Of a stretch of DNA of 37,422 nucleotides, positions 8,546 to 16,235 are shown piece by piece. A program made the position numbers and the translations under genes. Under the pieces are notes generated by a model that saw nothing but the letters and a program-made list of their open reading frames with translations, did not search any database and was not told where the DNA came from. Each line of letters begins with the position of its first letter. The stretch's first letter is position 1. Source of the DNA: Pirellulales bacterium (GTDB lineage: Bacteria > Planctomycetota > Planctomycetia > Pirellulales > DATAWG01); assembly GCA_036267355.1 (NCBI GenBank), contig DATAWG010000107.1, positions 1-37,422 on the forward strand. The letters run 5' to 3'.

Positions 8546-8669
8546 TGAAAACGAACACCAAGGTGCTTCCGGTGGATGACGTGGGGTTGCGATTTCTAGG
8601 GCAGTGTGCTCTCTCCGGCGCCGCACTGCCAGACGCGCCAGCAGCGGTACCCAAAGGGCCGCCTCTTCC

Positions 8670-9542
8670 TCAACTGCCGCTGATTCCGACGGCTTGCAAA
8701 ACGCGGACGGCAGCCGGCGACTGGTTCAGGACGTAGAAATGCAAACCAGGCACGTCGGCGTCGAGCAATTCTCGCACTTGCCGGGTCGCGAACTCGACGC
8801 CCACTTCGAACTGTTCGTCATCGCTTGTGGCCGCTTCCAGCGCCGCCAAGAATTTCTTGGGAAGCTGGGCTCCGCAAAGCGAAGCGATACGGCGGATTTG
8901 CGCGAAATTCGTCACCGGCAAGATACCCGGCACAATCGGCGCCACGATCCCAAGCCGCCGGCAGCGATCGCGAAACCGAAGCAGGTCGGCATTGTCGTAA
9001 AACAATTGCGTGATCACCACCGAGGCGCCGGCATCGACTTTTCGCTTGAGATTTTCGAGATCGGCTTCGGAACTCGCGGCTTCCTGATGCGTTTCCGGAT
9101 AGCCGGCCACGGCAATTCCAAATTCTGGAAACTCGCGGCGAATCATGGCGACCAGCTCGCTGGCATAGCAAAATCCGCCGGCAACAGCGCAAAACGCCGC
9201 GTCGCCCTTTGGCGGATCGCCGCGCAAGGCAACGATGTTTTCAACCCTCTTTCCATGGGCCTCGCTCAGATACGATCGCAACTGCTCGACCGTCGAGCCA
9301 ACGCACGTCAGATGCGAGGCGACGGTGCAACCGTAGCGGCGGCGCACTTCGGCGACGATTTCGAGCGTTTTGTGCCGTGTCGAGCCGCCGGCACCGTAGG
9401 TGCAGGTGACAAAGCTTGGAGCGAACGCCATCAACTCGTCGAGATGGCGAAACAAGGTCGCGTCGCCGGCCGGCGTCTTGGGCGGATACAACTCGAACGA
9501 CAGCCCGAATCGGCCATCGCCATACGCCTCATGAACTTGCAT
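8670..9542 (-). CDS. metF: Methylenetetrahydrofolate reductase
   Basis: Reduces 5,10-methylenetetrahydrofolate to 5-methyltetrahydrofolate with FAD, supplying the methyl group for methionine synthesis. The 290-residue length fits the bacterial MetF TIM barrel. Family marks are FELYPPKT near residue 16, with the catalytic Glu17 (the counterpart of Glu28 in E. coli), TYGAGGSTRHKTL at 48-60, HLTCVG near 77, NIVALRGDPP with the FAD-contacting Asp, VVITQLFYDN, and PGILPVTNF. The start at 9540-9542 has GAGG five bases upstream. It is followed, 124 bases later on the same strand, by the LOG gene, which may be co-transcribed. The long upstream gap to the sigma-factor gene is full of palindromes. I saw no recognisable SAM riboswitch there. 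Confidence 0.95.
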   Translation of the reverse strand: MQVHEAYGDGRFGLSFELYPPKTPAGDATLFRHLDELMAFAPSFVTCTYGAGGSTRHKTLEIVAEVRRRYGCTVASHLTCVGSTVEQLRSYLSEAHGKRVENIVALRGDPPKGDAAFCAVAGGFCYASELVAMIRREFPEFGIAVAGYPETHQEAASSEADLENLKRKVDAGASVVITQLFYDNADLLRFRDRCRRLGIVAPIVPGILPVTNFAQIRRIASLCGAQLPKKFLAALEAATSDDEQFEVGVEFATRQVRELLDADVPGLHFYVLNQSPAAVRVLQAVGISGS

Positions 9543-9640
9543 ATCCGCCTCGTTCTCGCCGCTGGTGTGAATTCGGATGTTGTAGCACGAACGGCCGCTC
9601 GCATGCCACTGGCGCCCCTCGTCATCGTCTCCGGCGGGTC

Positions 9641-9669
9641 TGCCACTGGCAAGCGAAGTCTGCCAGTGC
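9641..9669. repeat. TGCCACTGG-family palindrome
   Basis: TGCCACTGGCA and TGCCAGTGC face each other across about nine bases. The right arm is imperfect at its end. Same core as the elements at 9765, 17911 and 21302. Confidence 0.6.
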
Positions 9670-9764
9670 GGCCCGGCGAGTTGACGTGACTGTTCGGCGC
9701 GGGGAGCAGCCAAAACGATTGGCTCACCGCGGAACCAAGGGAGGATCGCCGCGTCTTGTGCGCA

Positions 9765-9793
9765 GCCACTGGCCGACTGTGCTGGCCAGTGGC
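9765..9793. repeat. TGCCACTGG-family palindrome, perfect 10-bp stem
   Basis: GCCACTGGCC (9765-9774) and GGCCAGTGGC (9784-9793) are exact reverse complements with a 9-base loop. Confidence 0.75.
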
Positions 9794-9901
9794 ATACGGC
9801 ACCCCCTCCGCCGCGGAGCGGCGGTCGAGTGGCCCGCGACTCCGTCGCGGATGCGGCTAAACGACGCTCGCACGAGAAAAAATCGCTCCACCAAAAAGAT
9901 A

Positions 9902-9978
9902 GCCCCTGGCTTCGGCGTCGGGCTCGCTTCCCGGCCCGTCGGCCGGAGAAACAAGGGCTCGCGCGTCCACCAGGGGCG
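9902..9978. repeat. Compound palindrome in the metF upstream region
   Basis: Outer arms GCCCCTGG and CCAGGGGC enclose an inner perfect hairpin CCGGCC-cgtc-GGCCGG at 9931-9946. The stretch between the arms pairs only partly. Function unknown. Confidence 0.5.
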
Positions 9979-10012
9979 GCGGGGGCAACCTGCTATTTCC
10001 ATCCGCTGAGGT

Positions 10013-10690
10013 TCACGGCCCCATCTCGGCCAACTCCTGGGCCAGCCGCTTCCGAGCCACGTGCAGCCGGCGCTTGATCGTTCCCACCGGGGAGGCGAAA
10101 TCGTCGCTCATCTGCACTAGTGACCGGCCGTTCATGTAGAACGCCACCAGCGTCTGCCGATCGAGCGCACCTAGGCGATCCAGCCCGGCCCGCACCTGCG
10201 ACTCAGCTTCCGAAGCCAGCACGTTGCCCAGCGGCGTGCGGTGCTCGACGCACGAAGCTTCGAGCGATTCCGGCTCGGCCGACAATCGCGGACCGCGGCG
10301 AATGGCCCGGTTGATCGCCATGCGGTTGGCGATCGACCGCAACCAGCCGCCGAACGCCGCCGGCTCGCGCAATTGCGCGAGCTTCTCGAGCGCCTGCACG
10401 AACACCTCCTGGCAAAGTTCTTGCGCCTCGGCGTGGTTATTCAACCGGCGCAGCGCGATCGCGTAGACGGCCCGCTCGTAGCGTTCCATCAATTCGCCGA
10501 GTGCCTCGCGGTCGCCCGCTTGGGCCCGGCGCACGGTCGCCACGAGCGGCGTTTCCTCGGCCGACGACTCGAGCGGCAGAACGTCGGCCTGTAGCCCGCC
10601 GGTCGAATCTGCTTCGAGCAAAGCGGTAGCGCACGAGCCGCACTCGCCGGCGTATCCCAAAGGCTCTTCGATTTCTTCCAAGACGTTCAT
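10013..10690 (-). CDS. ECF-type sigma-70 family RNA polymerase sigma factor
   Basis: Encodes 225 residues from the ATG at 10688-10690, with GGAGAG four bases upstream. Residues about 55-130 form sigma region 2 (LMERYERAVYAIALRRL ... EAQELCQEVFVQAL ... GGWLRSIANRMAINR), which recognises the -10 element and core polymerase. Residues about 165-220 form region 4 (LGALDRQTLVAFYMNGRSL ... ASPVGTIKRRLHVARKRLA), a helix-turn-helix for the -35 element. Region 3 is absent, as in ECF factors. The N-terminal 50 residues are acidic and contain Cys20 and Cys23 (GECGSCA); a CxxC that early is unusual and could bind metal or be incidental. No anti-sigma gene is adjacent; the next gene downstream is metF after 470 bases. 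Confidence 0.93.
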   Translation of the reverse strand: MNVLEEIEEPLGYAGECGSCATALLEADSTGGLQADVLPLESSAEETPLVATVRRAQAGDREALGELMERYERAVYAIALRRLNNHAEAQELCQEVFVQALEKLAQLREPAAFGGWLRSIANRMAINRAIRRGPRLSAEPESLEASCVEHRTPLGNVLASEAESQVRAGLDRLGALDRQTLVAFYMNGRSLVQMSDDFASPVGTIKRRLHVARKRLAQELAEMGP

Positions 10691-10895
10691 GATTCTCTCC
10701 AAGTTCGTCAGGCTCGAAAGCCGGACCTACAAGACATGCCGGGGCGAACTGAGGGGCACGCGTGATGGGCGAGGCGGCTTAGCTTCGGCTCATGCCAAAC
10801 GCCAGATCGCCGTCAAAGGCGAACGGGTCGGCAAGGCGTCGGCCGGGCCGGCGTCGCGTCGGATCGCTTATCGAGTTTCCGCTTTCTGAAGCGGC

Positions 10896-11237
10896 TTACC
10901 CGAGGCTTACCGGCGCTAGGCCGCGTACGACCTGCGCGGGCCGTACGAGCCACGCCTGCGTATTCGCCGGCCGACATGTGGTCGCCGGTTGATACGCATA
11001 AGTGGCCGGCTGCACGCGTTCGGCTTTCGCCAGAAACGCTGAGCCGAGCAGCGCCAGTCGCTTTATCGAACCAATGTTCGAGCGACTCGCCGGCGATGCG
11101 GAGCCATGCCGCGCATGAAATAGATGGCAGAACATCCGCATCGCGCAACGGTCAGCAGCCAACACGACATCGGCGGCGGCTTTGCTAATCGCAAAGGCAC
11201 AACGGCGAATCGCGGCGGTGATGATACGTTGACGCAT
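10896..11237 (-). CDS. Small hypothetical protein, Ala/Arg-rich
   Basis: A 113-residue frame whose ATG (11235-11237) has AGGAG six bases upstream, the best start signal in this interval. The N-terminal half (AAIRRCAFAISKAAADVVLAADRCAMR) is a basic amphipathic helix. A middle segment reads NIGSIKRLALLGSAFLAKAERV, and the end contains PATYAYQPATTC. I have the impression of similar short planctomycete proteins ending in Pro-Ala-Thr-Tyr-Ala-Tyr, but I cannot name a family or function. It lies between the uxaC-like gene and the sigma-factor gene on the same strand, about 205 bases from the latter. Confidence 0.55.
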   Translation of the reverse strand: MRQRIITAAIRRCAFAISKAAADVVLAADRCAMRMFCHLFHARHGSASPASRSNIGSIKRLALLGSAFLAKAERVQPATYAYQPATTCRPANTQAWLVRPAQVVRGLAPVSLG

Positions 11238-11561
11238 GGCAGACTCCTGCGCGCAAGCGCGGTTGGAGAGAACAAAAACCCCAGACAATCATAGTTGCCG
11301 CAAGGAGACCATTCCTTCGCGGCCGGGAAAAAATCCCGCGAGCCATTTCAAAGCTCGCACGCCGACTGCCCCCTGTCAAGGCAAGACAGACCGACAAAAC
11401 TAAGAGAATTGATCGGCCGAAAGGTTCGCGCGCGGCCGGGAAATTTTTTGGATTGCACTGCGAAACGCGCGAAACCGCAAGCGAGCTACAGTCCGTAACA
11501 CGATTTCACACAAGCAGTTAGGCGGAAGCACGCTTGTGGTTTCGCGCGTCTGCCTGACTGC
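11238..11561. other. Intergenic region with promoter space and a palindrome
   Basis: No gene supported. The 11464-11550 palindrome lies directly downstream of the uxaC-like gene on the minus strand. The other half is AT-richer than its surroundings and may hold the promoter of the 113-residue ORF. No clear -35/-10 pair can be claimed. Confidence 0.4.
11464..11550. repeat. Palindrome of the CGCGAAACCGCAAGCGAGC family
   Basis: Left arm CGCGAAACCGCAAGCGAGC (11468-11486, extending left to 11464) faces an imperfect complement ending GGTTTCGCGCGTC at 11550, with two or three mismatches and a 41-base loop. It sits 12 bases beyond the stop of the uxaC-like gene. Confidence 0.75.
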
Positions 11562-12893
11562 TCACCCCGCCTCCCCCGCCCCATAAAACACCCGTTCCAC
11601 ATTCCCCCGCAACACCTGCCGCCCTAAATCGACTGCCCGTTCTTCGCTCCAACCGCGATCGACGACAAACCGTTCCGCTAGCACTTTCGCCAGCAGCCGC
11701 TTGTACATCGCGAATTTCGGGAGCGCGAATTCCAGCTTGTACATATCGCTATAGTAGCCGACTTGCTTCGTCGCGGGCACGGCTTCGAGCCGGGCCGAAA
11801 GATCATGCTCGACAAACGTCGGCGTGTTGGAATACCACCAATGCCCGTTGGTGACGACATTGGGAAAGATCCAAGCGTAGCTGGTGAGCTCCTGATTGGT
11901 GACGCTCGCCAGAACCGAGATGGGAAACGTGACTCGCGGAAATGCGTTGAATAGCTGCTTGTATTGGATCAGCGACACGCGGCTGTCGTAAAGATCGCGG
12001 CCTTGATGCACGCCCCCTTCATAAACGCCGCGATTCACTCCGATCATCAAATCGAAGGGCAGGTGGAATTCCTGGCAATACTCGGCCAGTGTCCAGAAAA
12101 CGAAATAGGTCACGACGGTGGTCGCATACCCAGGAATGAACGGCACGCGCCGCTCGCCGGTCGAATGCCACACGGCTTGCACGGCCTTCGGCAACGGCGG
12201 GATCGTCGCATTTTTTTCGCCGAAGGGGTTGAGCGCGATGAAGTCCGGCGGCAAGGAGATCGCGCACGCTCGCGCGCCGTTTTTGACAAAATGCTCGAAC
12301 AGCCGCCCGATTGCGTCGCGGAGGGATTTCTCGTCGGTGACCGCAACTCCGCTCGCCCGCTCCAATCGCTCGCGCACCGCCGGTTTGTCGAGGTGAAACA
12401 CCAGATCGTCGGTCCGCAGACAGGGGACGTACGTTTTCGTGTCGAAACCGGTCAACGGATCGTCGAAATCGTTCGTCAGAAACACGGCTTCGATTTTGCT
12501 TTTTTGCAAAACCTCTTGCGGCCAGTTGGGCGCATCCATCCGCCGCGCGGCTTCGTCGTACAGCGGTTCCCAGTTGGCCGGCGTGAGCCGATCCCCCTGG
12601 AAGCCGAAAAGCGATTGGGCCAACTCGATGAGCCAACTGTATTGGATCGTGTTTTCCAGCGGCGCAAGCCCTTCGACCAACCGGCCGAACCGCTCCTTGG
12701 GATCCGAGCCCGGCCGTTCGACTTCACTCCGCGACACGCCGGCGGAATGGATCAACTCGGTGTAGTAGTGATAGCCGAGGATATCGGTCAAGGTTCGCCC
12801 GGCCGGCTGATGCGGATCGATATGCGTATGCGGATCGATGAGCACGATCGCATCGAGGGCGTCGAAAAGTCGTTGGCGAAGCTGGAAAGACAT
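11562..12893 (-). CDS. Glucuronate isomerase-like amidohydrolase-fold protein
   Basis: A TIM-barrel metal enzyme of the UxaC type. Characterised UxaC isomerises D-glucuronate/D-galacturonate to the keto form in hexuronate catabolism. The 443-residue length is close to UxaC (about 470). The first strand carries DPHTHIDP with the metal ligands His22 and His24. LPFDLMIGVNRGVY and ISVLASVTNQEL lie in the C-terminal half, and HWWYSNTPTFVEHDL followed by VGYYSDMYKLEF resembles the family's last strands. It is divergent from E. coli UxaC, so the true substrate may be another sugar acid. GAGAG lies about ten bases upstream of the ATG. No uronate-pathway partners (UxaA, UxaB, KdgK) are in the window. 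Confidence 0.82.
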   Translation of the reverse strand: MSFQLRQRLFDALDAIVLIDPHTHIDPHQPAGRTLTDILGYHYYTELIHSAGVSRSEVERPGSDPKERFGRLVEGLAPLENTIQYSWLIELAQSLFGFQGDRLTPANWEPLYDEAARRMDAPNWPQEVLQKSKIEAVFLTNDFDDPLTGFDTKTYVPCLRTDDLVFHLDKPAVRERLERASGVAVTDEKSLRDAIGRLFEHFVKNGARACAISLPPDFIALNPFGEKNATIPPLPKAVQAVWHSTGERRVPFIPGYATTVVTYFVFWTLAEYCQEFHLPFDLMIGVNRGVYEGGVHQGRDLYDSRVSLIQYKQLFNAFPRVTFPISVLASVTNQELTSYAWIFPNVVTNGHWWYSNTPTFVEHDLSARLEAVPATKQVGYYSDMYKLEFALPKFAMYKRLLAKVLAERFVVDRGWSEERAVDLGRQVLRGNVERVFYGAGEAG

Positions 12894-13282
12894 GAATGGC
12901 GGCTCTCAGATGCCCAGGGAACGCGTCAGCATCTTTTCCCTAGCCCACGCCTTTCAGGCGTGGGTTCGCGAGACAAAAACAAAACCATTTAGCCCGCTTC
13001 AGCGGGCCTTACCGTCGGCTTTAGCCAAATCAAATCGCGGTTACCAAGAACCCACGATTGTAACTGCGCACACGGCCAAAGCCATCGATCGACAAAAGCC
13101 CCTGAAGGGGCCTGACGATATTTTTGGCTGGGGTCGCGAACCCGCGCCTGAAGGCGTGCGCTACGCAAACGACGATCGCACGCGGGAAGGCGTGGCCACG
13201 CAGAAGTTAAGCAGCCCACAAAAAACCGATCCGCGTCGCGAGGTCCAATACGTCGAACTGAAAGCCCGCCCTTTCGCCACGT
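12894..13282. other. Gene-free spacer made of short hairpins
   Basis: About 390 bases between two minus-strand genes, with no supported coding region. It contains at least four short perfect or near-perfect hairpins, listed separately. A plus-strand open frame crosses it but lacks any family signal and runs antisense into the uxaC-like gene. Confidence 0.6.
12944..13160. repeat. Cluster of four short hairpins with CTTCAG/CTGAAG-type loops
   Basis: The hairpins are CCCACGCCT-ttc-AGGCGTGGG (12944-12964), GCCCGCT-tc-AGCGGGC (12992-13007), GCCCCT-ga-AGGGGC (13098-13111) and GCGCCT-ga-AGGCGTGC (about 13144-13160). All share very small loops and GC-rich arms, and 'gcctgaaggcgtg' echoes the first hairpin. 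They look like a REP-type cluster. Confidence 0.65.
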
Positions 13283-14005
13283 TCAATCTGGGCCTTCGCC
13301 GAAGTAGTATTTGCGGGCGTCAGGATTGTTAAGCACCTCTTCGGCCGAGCCGTGGCAGAGCACTTTGCCCGCGAGGATTACGTAGCTGCGATCGGTGATC
13401 GCCAGCGTTTCGCGCTCGCGGTGGTCGGTGATCAAAATGGCGATGCCGTTTTCGCGCAGGCCGCGAATGATTTTTTGAATCTCGTTGATCGTCACCGGGT
13501 CGATGCCGGTAAAGGGTTCGTCGAGCAAAATGATTTTGGGGTTCGACACCAGCGAACGGGCCAATTCGAGCCGCCGCTTCTCGCCGCCGGAGATGAGCAT
13601 CGCCGTCGATTTGCGAATGTGCGTGATGCCGAAACGGACCATCAGCTCTTCGCACCTTTGCCGCCGCTCGGCGGCACCCATGCCGAGCATTTCCATCACG
13701 GCCAGCAGATTATGCTCGACCGAAAGCTTGCGAAACACGCTTACGTCTTGCGGGAGATATCCCATTCCGCCGTCGCGGGCGCGGCGGTACATGGGCCAAT
13801 TGGTCACGTCGATGCCGTTCAGCGTGACCTTGCCGGCATTGGGCTCGATCATGCCGCAGGCCATGCGGAAGCTGGTGGTCTTGCCCGCCCCGTTCGGACC
13901 AAGAAGGCCGACGACTTCTCCGGGCTCGACATTGAAATTGACGCCATCGACGACCCGCCGCCGCCCGTAGATCTTCACCAATCCTTCGACTTGCAAAATC
14001 GGCAT
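13283..14005 (-). CDS. lptB: Lipopolysaccharide export ABC transporter ATP-binding protein
   Basis: Powers extraction of LPS from the inner membrane as the ATPase of the LptB2FG complex. The 240-residue length and motifs fit LptB: Walker A GPNGAGKT (36-43), the Q-loop in GMGYLPQDVSVFRKLSV, the signature ISGGEKRR (137-144, where LSGGE is usual), Walker B IILLDEP (157-163), and the switch His194. The GIDPVTINEIQKII segment is diagnostic of LptB against other ABC ATPases. The terminal KYYFGEGPD matches the LptB ending YFGE. GGAGG lies seven bases before the ATG. LptF and LptG are not nearby, which is common. The gene implies an LPS-bearing outer membrane. Confidence 0.92.
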   Translation of the reverse strand: MPILQVEGLVKIYGRRRVVDGVNFNVEPGEVVGLLGPNGAGKTTSFRMACGMIEPNAGKVTLNGIDVTNWPMYRRARDGGMGYLPQDVSVFRKLSVEHNLLAVMEMLGMGAAERRQRCEELMVRFGITHIRKSTAMLISGGEKRRLELARSLVSNPKIILLDEPFTGIDPVTINEIQKIIRGLRENGIAILITDHRERETLAITDRSYVILAGKVLCHGSAEEVLNNPDARKYYFGEGPD

Positions 14006-14058
14006 CGCCCATCCTCCGTGACGACCATCGAATCAAGCGGCGACACCAGGCGTCGCCC

Positions 14059-14126
14059 GACGCGCGAAACCGCAAGCGAGCCACAAACCGAAATGACGTT
14101 GAAGCTCGCTTGCAGTTTCGCGCGTC
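14059..14126. repeat. Palindrome of the CGCGAAACCGCAAGCGAGC family, 23-bp arms
   Basis: The arms at 14059-14081 and 14104-14126 are reverse complements with one mismatch and a 22-base loop. It lies between lepB and lptB, 33 bases after the lepB stop on the minus strand, where it could act as a terminator or processing site. Confidence 0.85.
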
Positions 14127-14158
14127 CGTCCTGTGGCCTCAAGCCTTCAGCCTGTCGC

Positions 14159-15925
14159 CTACCGCACAAACCCCATTCGGCTGAAATTGGGCCAGTAGGG
14201 AAATGGAACTTCATGGCCGAATATCGACACGCGGTCGAAGGAATGCGGCCAATAAATCACCAGCGCCTTGCCGATCAACAGCCGCCGATCGACGAAATGC
14301 AGCGGCGACCAAAACCGGCCGTCCTGGCTAAGCCGGGTGTTGTCGCCGAGCGTGAAAAACTGGTTGTCGCCGAGAAAGAAATACTGATCGTATTCGCGAA
14401 CGTCGGCCCCGGCCTGCCGCAGCTTGTCGATGCCCTCGGGCGGAAAGCAACTCCAGGGATGAACATCGGTCGGCCATCCCTGGGGCGCCTGATCATCGCG
14501 AAATCGACCTGTGTCGTAGGTGTAAAAAATGTCGCGCAGGATGCGGAAGTGATTGATTTGCAGCGGCGCGCCCATCGAGCCAATGGCCGCCGGCGAGCCG
14601 ACCGATGCATTGCCCGGCGCCACGTCGCTCCAAACGGCCGGCGGATCGAATTCGACCTTTTTGTCGTCGACCAGAAGCGTAATCTGATGGTCGACATTCG
14701 CAAACAGAATTTGGTGGCTGCCGGTGCGCGAAATGCCGCCGGTTGCCGCTCGCGGCGGCGTCTTTTGATTCCAGCCGGGAATTTCCATCTCCGCGCTGCC
14801 TGCCGCCAGGTCGAGCAGGCAACGGAACGGCTGGCCTTGCTTGATCAACTCCAATGCCAGCTTGCCCTGAGTCTGCTGCACGTCGACTTGAAACTCGATC
14901 GCCAAATCGTCGACCGGGCTTGGATTGCCGAGTTGATCGCGAAACGGCGTATCGTAGGGATTGCTGTCGGTGATCGGTTGCGGCTGCGGATACTGCTCGC
15001 CCGACGGGGCTATAAACGACAGCTTCTGGCCGTGTTGAAAACGGCTCCAATCCTGCTCGTTGGGAACATAGTGGTAATAACGCAGCCATGCCTCGGCGGG
15101 CGCGCCGCTCGGCAGTTTGCCGGCCGTGATGAATGCCGTGGGGCCATACCGTTCCTTGGAGTTGCTCGCCACGGCGGTCCATGCTGCCGCGTCGCGCCCT
15201 TCGCCTTGCAGCGCCGCAGGCCAACCTTTTTCAACGAACGGCCGAAACGCATGGTCGTCGTCGAACACCATTTGCAACATCGATCGCAATTTGCCCGGGC
15301 TGCGCGGCTGATAGACAAACGTTTTGCCGTTGTCGTGGCTGACGGCGATATCCCCGTCGCGGATCCGCACCAAGTCGTTTGGCAAGCCGACGAGTCGCTT
15401 GATGTAATTTGTCTTGGCGTCTTCCGGATATTTGAACACGATCACATCCCATCGCGCCGGCGGGCTGAAATCGTAGACAAATTTGCTGACCAAGATGCGA
15501 TCGCCGTTGTAGTAGACGTAGCTCGCCCGCTCCGACGGGTTCATATGTGCGAAATCGAGCGTGTATCCGCAATTCGGGCAAACGCATGTGTTGGCCAGAT
15601 CGGCGTCGCGAGCAGCAGGCACGGCCCGGCTCGGGTCTTCTTCATCGTCGTGCGGAGCGCCGACGCGGTATTCGAATCCGCATTTCGGACAGGCGATGTC
15701 CAAATGCTTGCCCATCAGCGTCGGGGCCATCGAGCCGGTGGGAATGACAAATGCCTCGGCTTCGAACGTGCGGAACAAGAACGCCAGCATGAACGCGATG
15801 GCGATCGATTCGATCGTTTCCCGCAACGTGCGCGACCAGCCCGGCGTTTGCGGTATGCCGCTGACCTCGGCCCGACCTGCCACAGGGCGGCCGGCGGAAC
15901 CGGTTTTATGTTTTGGCGGATTCAT
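14159..15925 (-). CDS. lepB: Signal peptidase I, enlarged, with cysteine-rich insert
   Basis: Cleaves signal peptides of exported proteins on the outer face of the inner membrane. From the ATG at 15923-15925 it has 588 residues, against 324 in E. coli. One N-terminal membrane helix (about 36-53) precedes the catalytic box PTGSMAPTLMG with nucleophile Ser65. The general base is Lys176 in NYIKRLVGLPND, and the C-terminal box LGDNTRLSQDGRFW is near 526-539. Two insertions are unusual. CPKCG (79-83) and CPNCG (116-120) between the Ser box and the Lys box form a likely zinc ribbon. About 330 residues between the Lys box and the last box include a beta-rich part (LAIEFQVDVQ ... HQILFANVDHQITLLVDDKKV). 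AGGA lies nine bases upstream of the chosen start; ATG 15955 is an alternative. Confidence 0.93.
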   Translation of the reverse strand: MNPPKHKTGSAGRPVAGRAEVSGIPQTPGWSRTLRETIESIAIAFMLAFLFRTFEAEAFVIPTGSMAPTLMGKHLDIACPKCGFEYRVGAPHDDEEDPSRAVPAARDADLANTCVCPNCGYTLDFAHMNPSERASYVYYNGDRILVSKFVYDFSPPARWDVIVFKYPEDAKTNYIKRLVGLPNDLVRIRDGDIAVSHDNGKTFVYQPRSPGKLRSMLQMVFDDDHAFRPFVEKGWPAALQGEGRDAAAWTAVASNSKERYGPTAFITAGKLPSGAPAEAWLRYYHYVPNEQDWSRFQHGQKLSFIAPSGEQYPQPQPITDSNPYDTPFRDQLGNPSPVDDLAIEFQVDVQQTQGKLALELIKQGQPFRCLLDLAAGSAEMEIPGWNQKTPPRAATGGISRTGSHQILFANVDHQITLLVDDKKVEFDPPAVWSDVAPGNASVGSPAAIGSMGAPLQINHFRILRDIFYTYDTGRFRDDQAPQGWPTDVHPWSCFPPEGIDKLRQAGADVREYDQYFFLGDNQFFTLGDNTRLSQDGRFWSPLHFVDRRLLIGKALVIYWPHSFDRVSIFGHEVPFPYWPNFSRMGFVR

Positions 15926-16235
15926 CCGATATTTTCCTGATTCCTCTCGCGGCATCGCAACATCTTGACCTCATAGCGGGCGGCGGGCCTGCTTCGATTA
16001 ATCATAACCTATCCAATAAACTGCCGGAACTTGAAAACGGGGGTCCGGCAGTTCGGCAGTTCGGCCTTGCTGGGGCGTCGGGCTCCCTCGGAACGCGGCA
16101 TTGCCGCATTGCCTCTTGCGGCAGATGGCGGTTGATCGATAGTGCCCGCGGGCCGTACAATCAGGAATCGGCCCATTCGGCCACTCTGCGGCGGATGCTC
16201 CACGACACTCTTTTCAAGCGGCGGATAAGTGGCGT
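15926..16235. other. Divergent promoter region of lepB and the J-domain-like gene
   Basis: A 310-base spacer with divergent genes on either side. A short direct repeat (GGCAGTTC repeated near 16046-16062) is present. No clear promoter hexamers or operator could be assigned. Confidence 0.4.

Larger units (their letters stand above)
9543..10012. other. Intergenic repeat-rich spacer between sigma factor and metF
   Basis: About 470 bases without a supported gene. It carries three palindromic elements, listed separately at 9641-9669, 9765-9793 and 9902-9978. The minus-strand frames across it lack good starts and would encode the repeats themselves. Confidence 0.6.

Noticed and set aside
9543-9720. 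SAM riboswitch upstream of metF
   Set aside because: I looked for a conserved riboswitch core before the metF start and saw only palindromic repeats.
11964-12992. A 342-codon plus-strand frame opposite the uxaC-like gene
   Set aside because: Antisense shadow; the minus-strand protein has the HxH metal motif and the right length.
13352-15940. An 862-codon open frame on the plus strand across lptB and lepB
   Set aside because: It is antisense to two clear genes, has no family motif, and its composition (His/Arg/Val/Asp/Gln) is what the complement of GC-rich coding sequence gives. It also reads through the intergenic palindrome.
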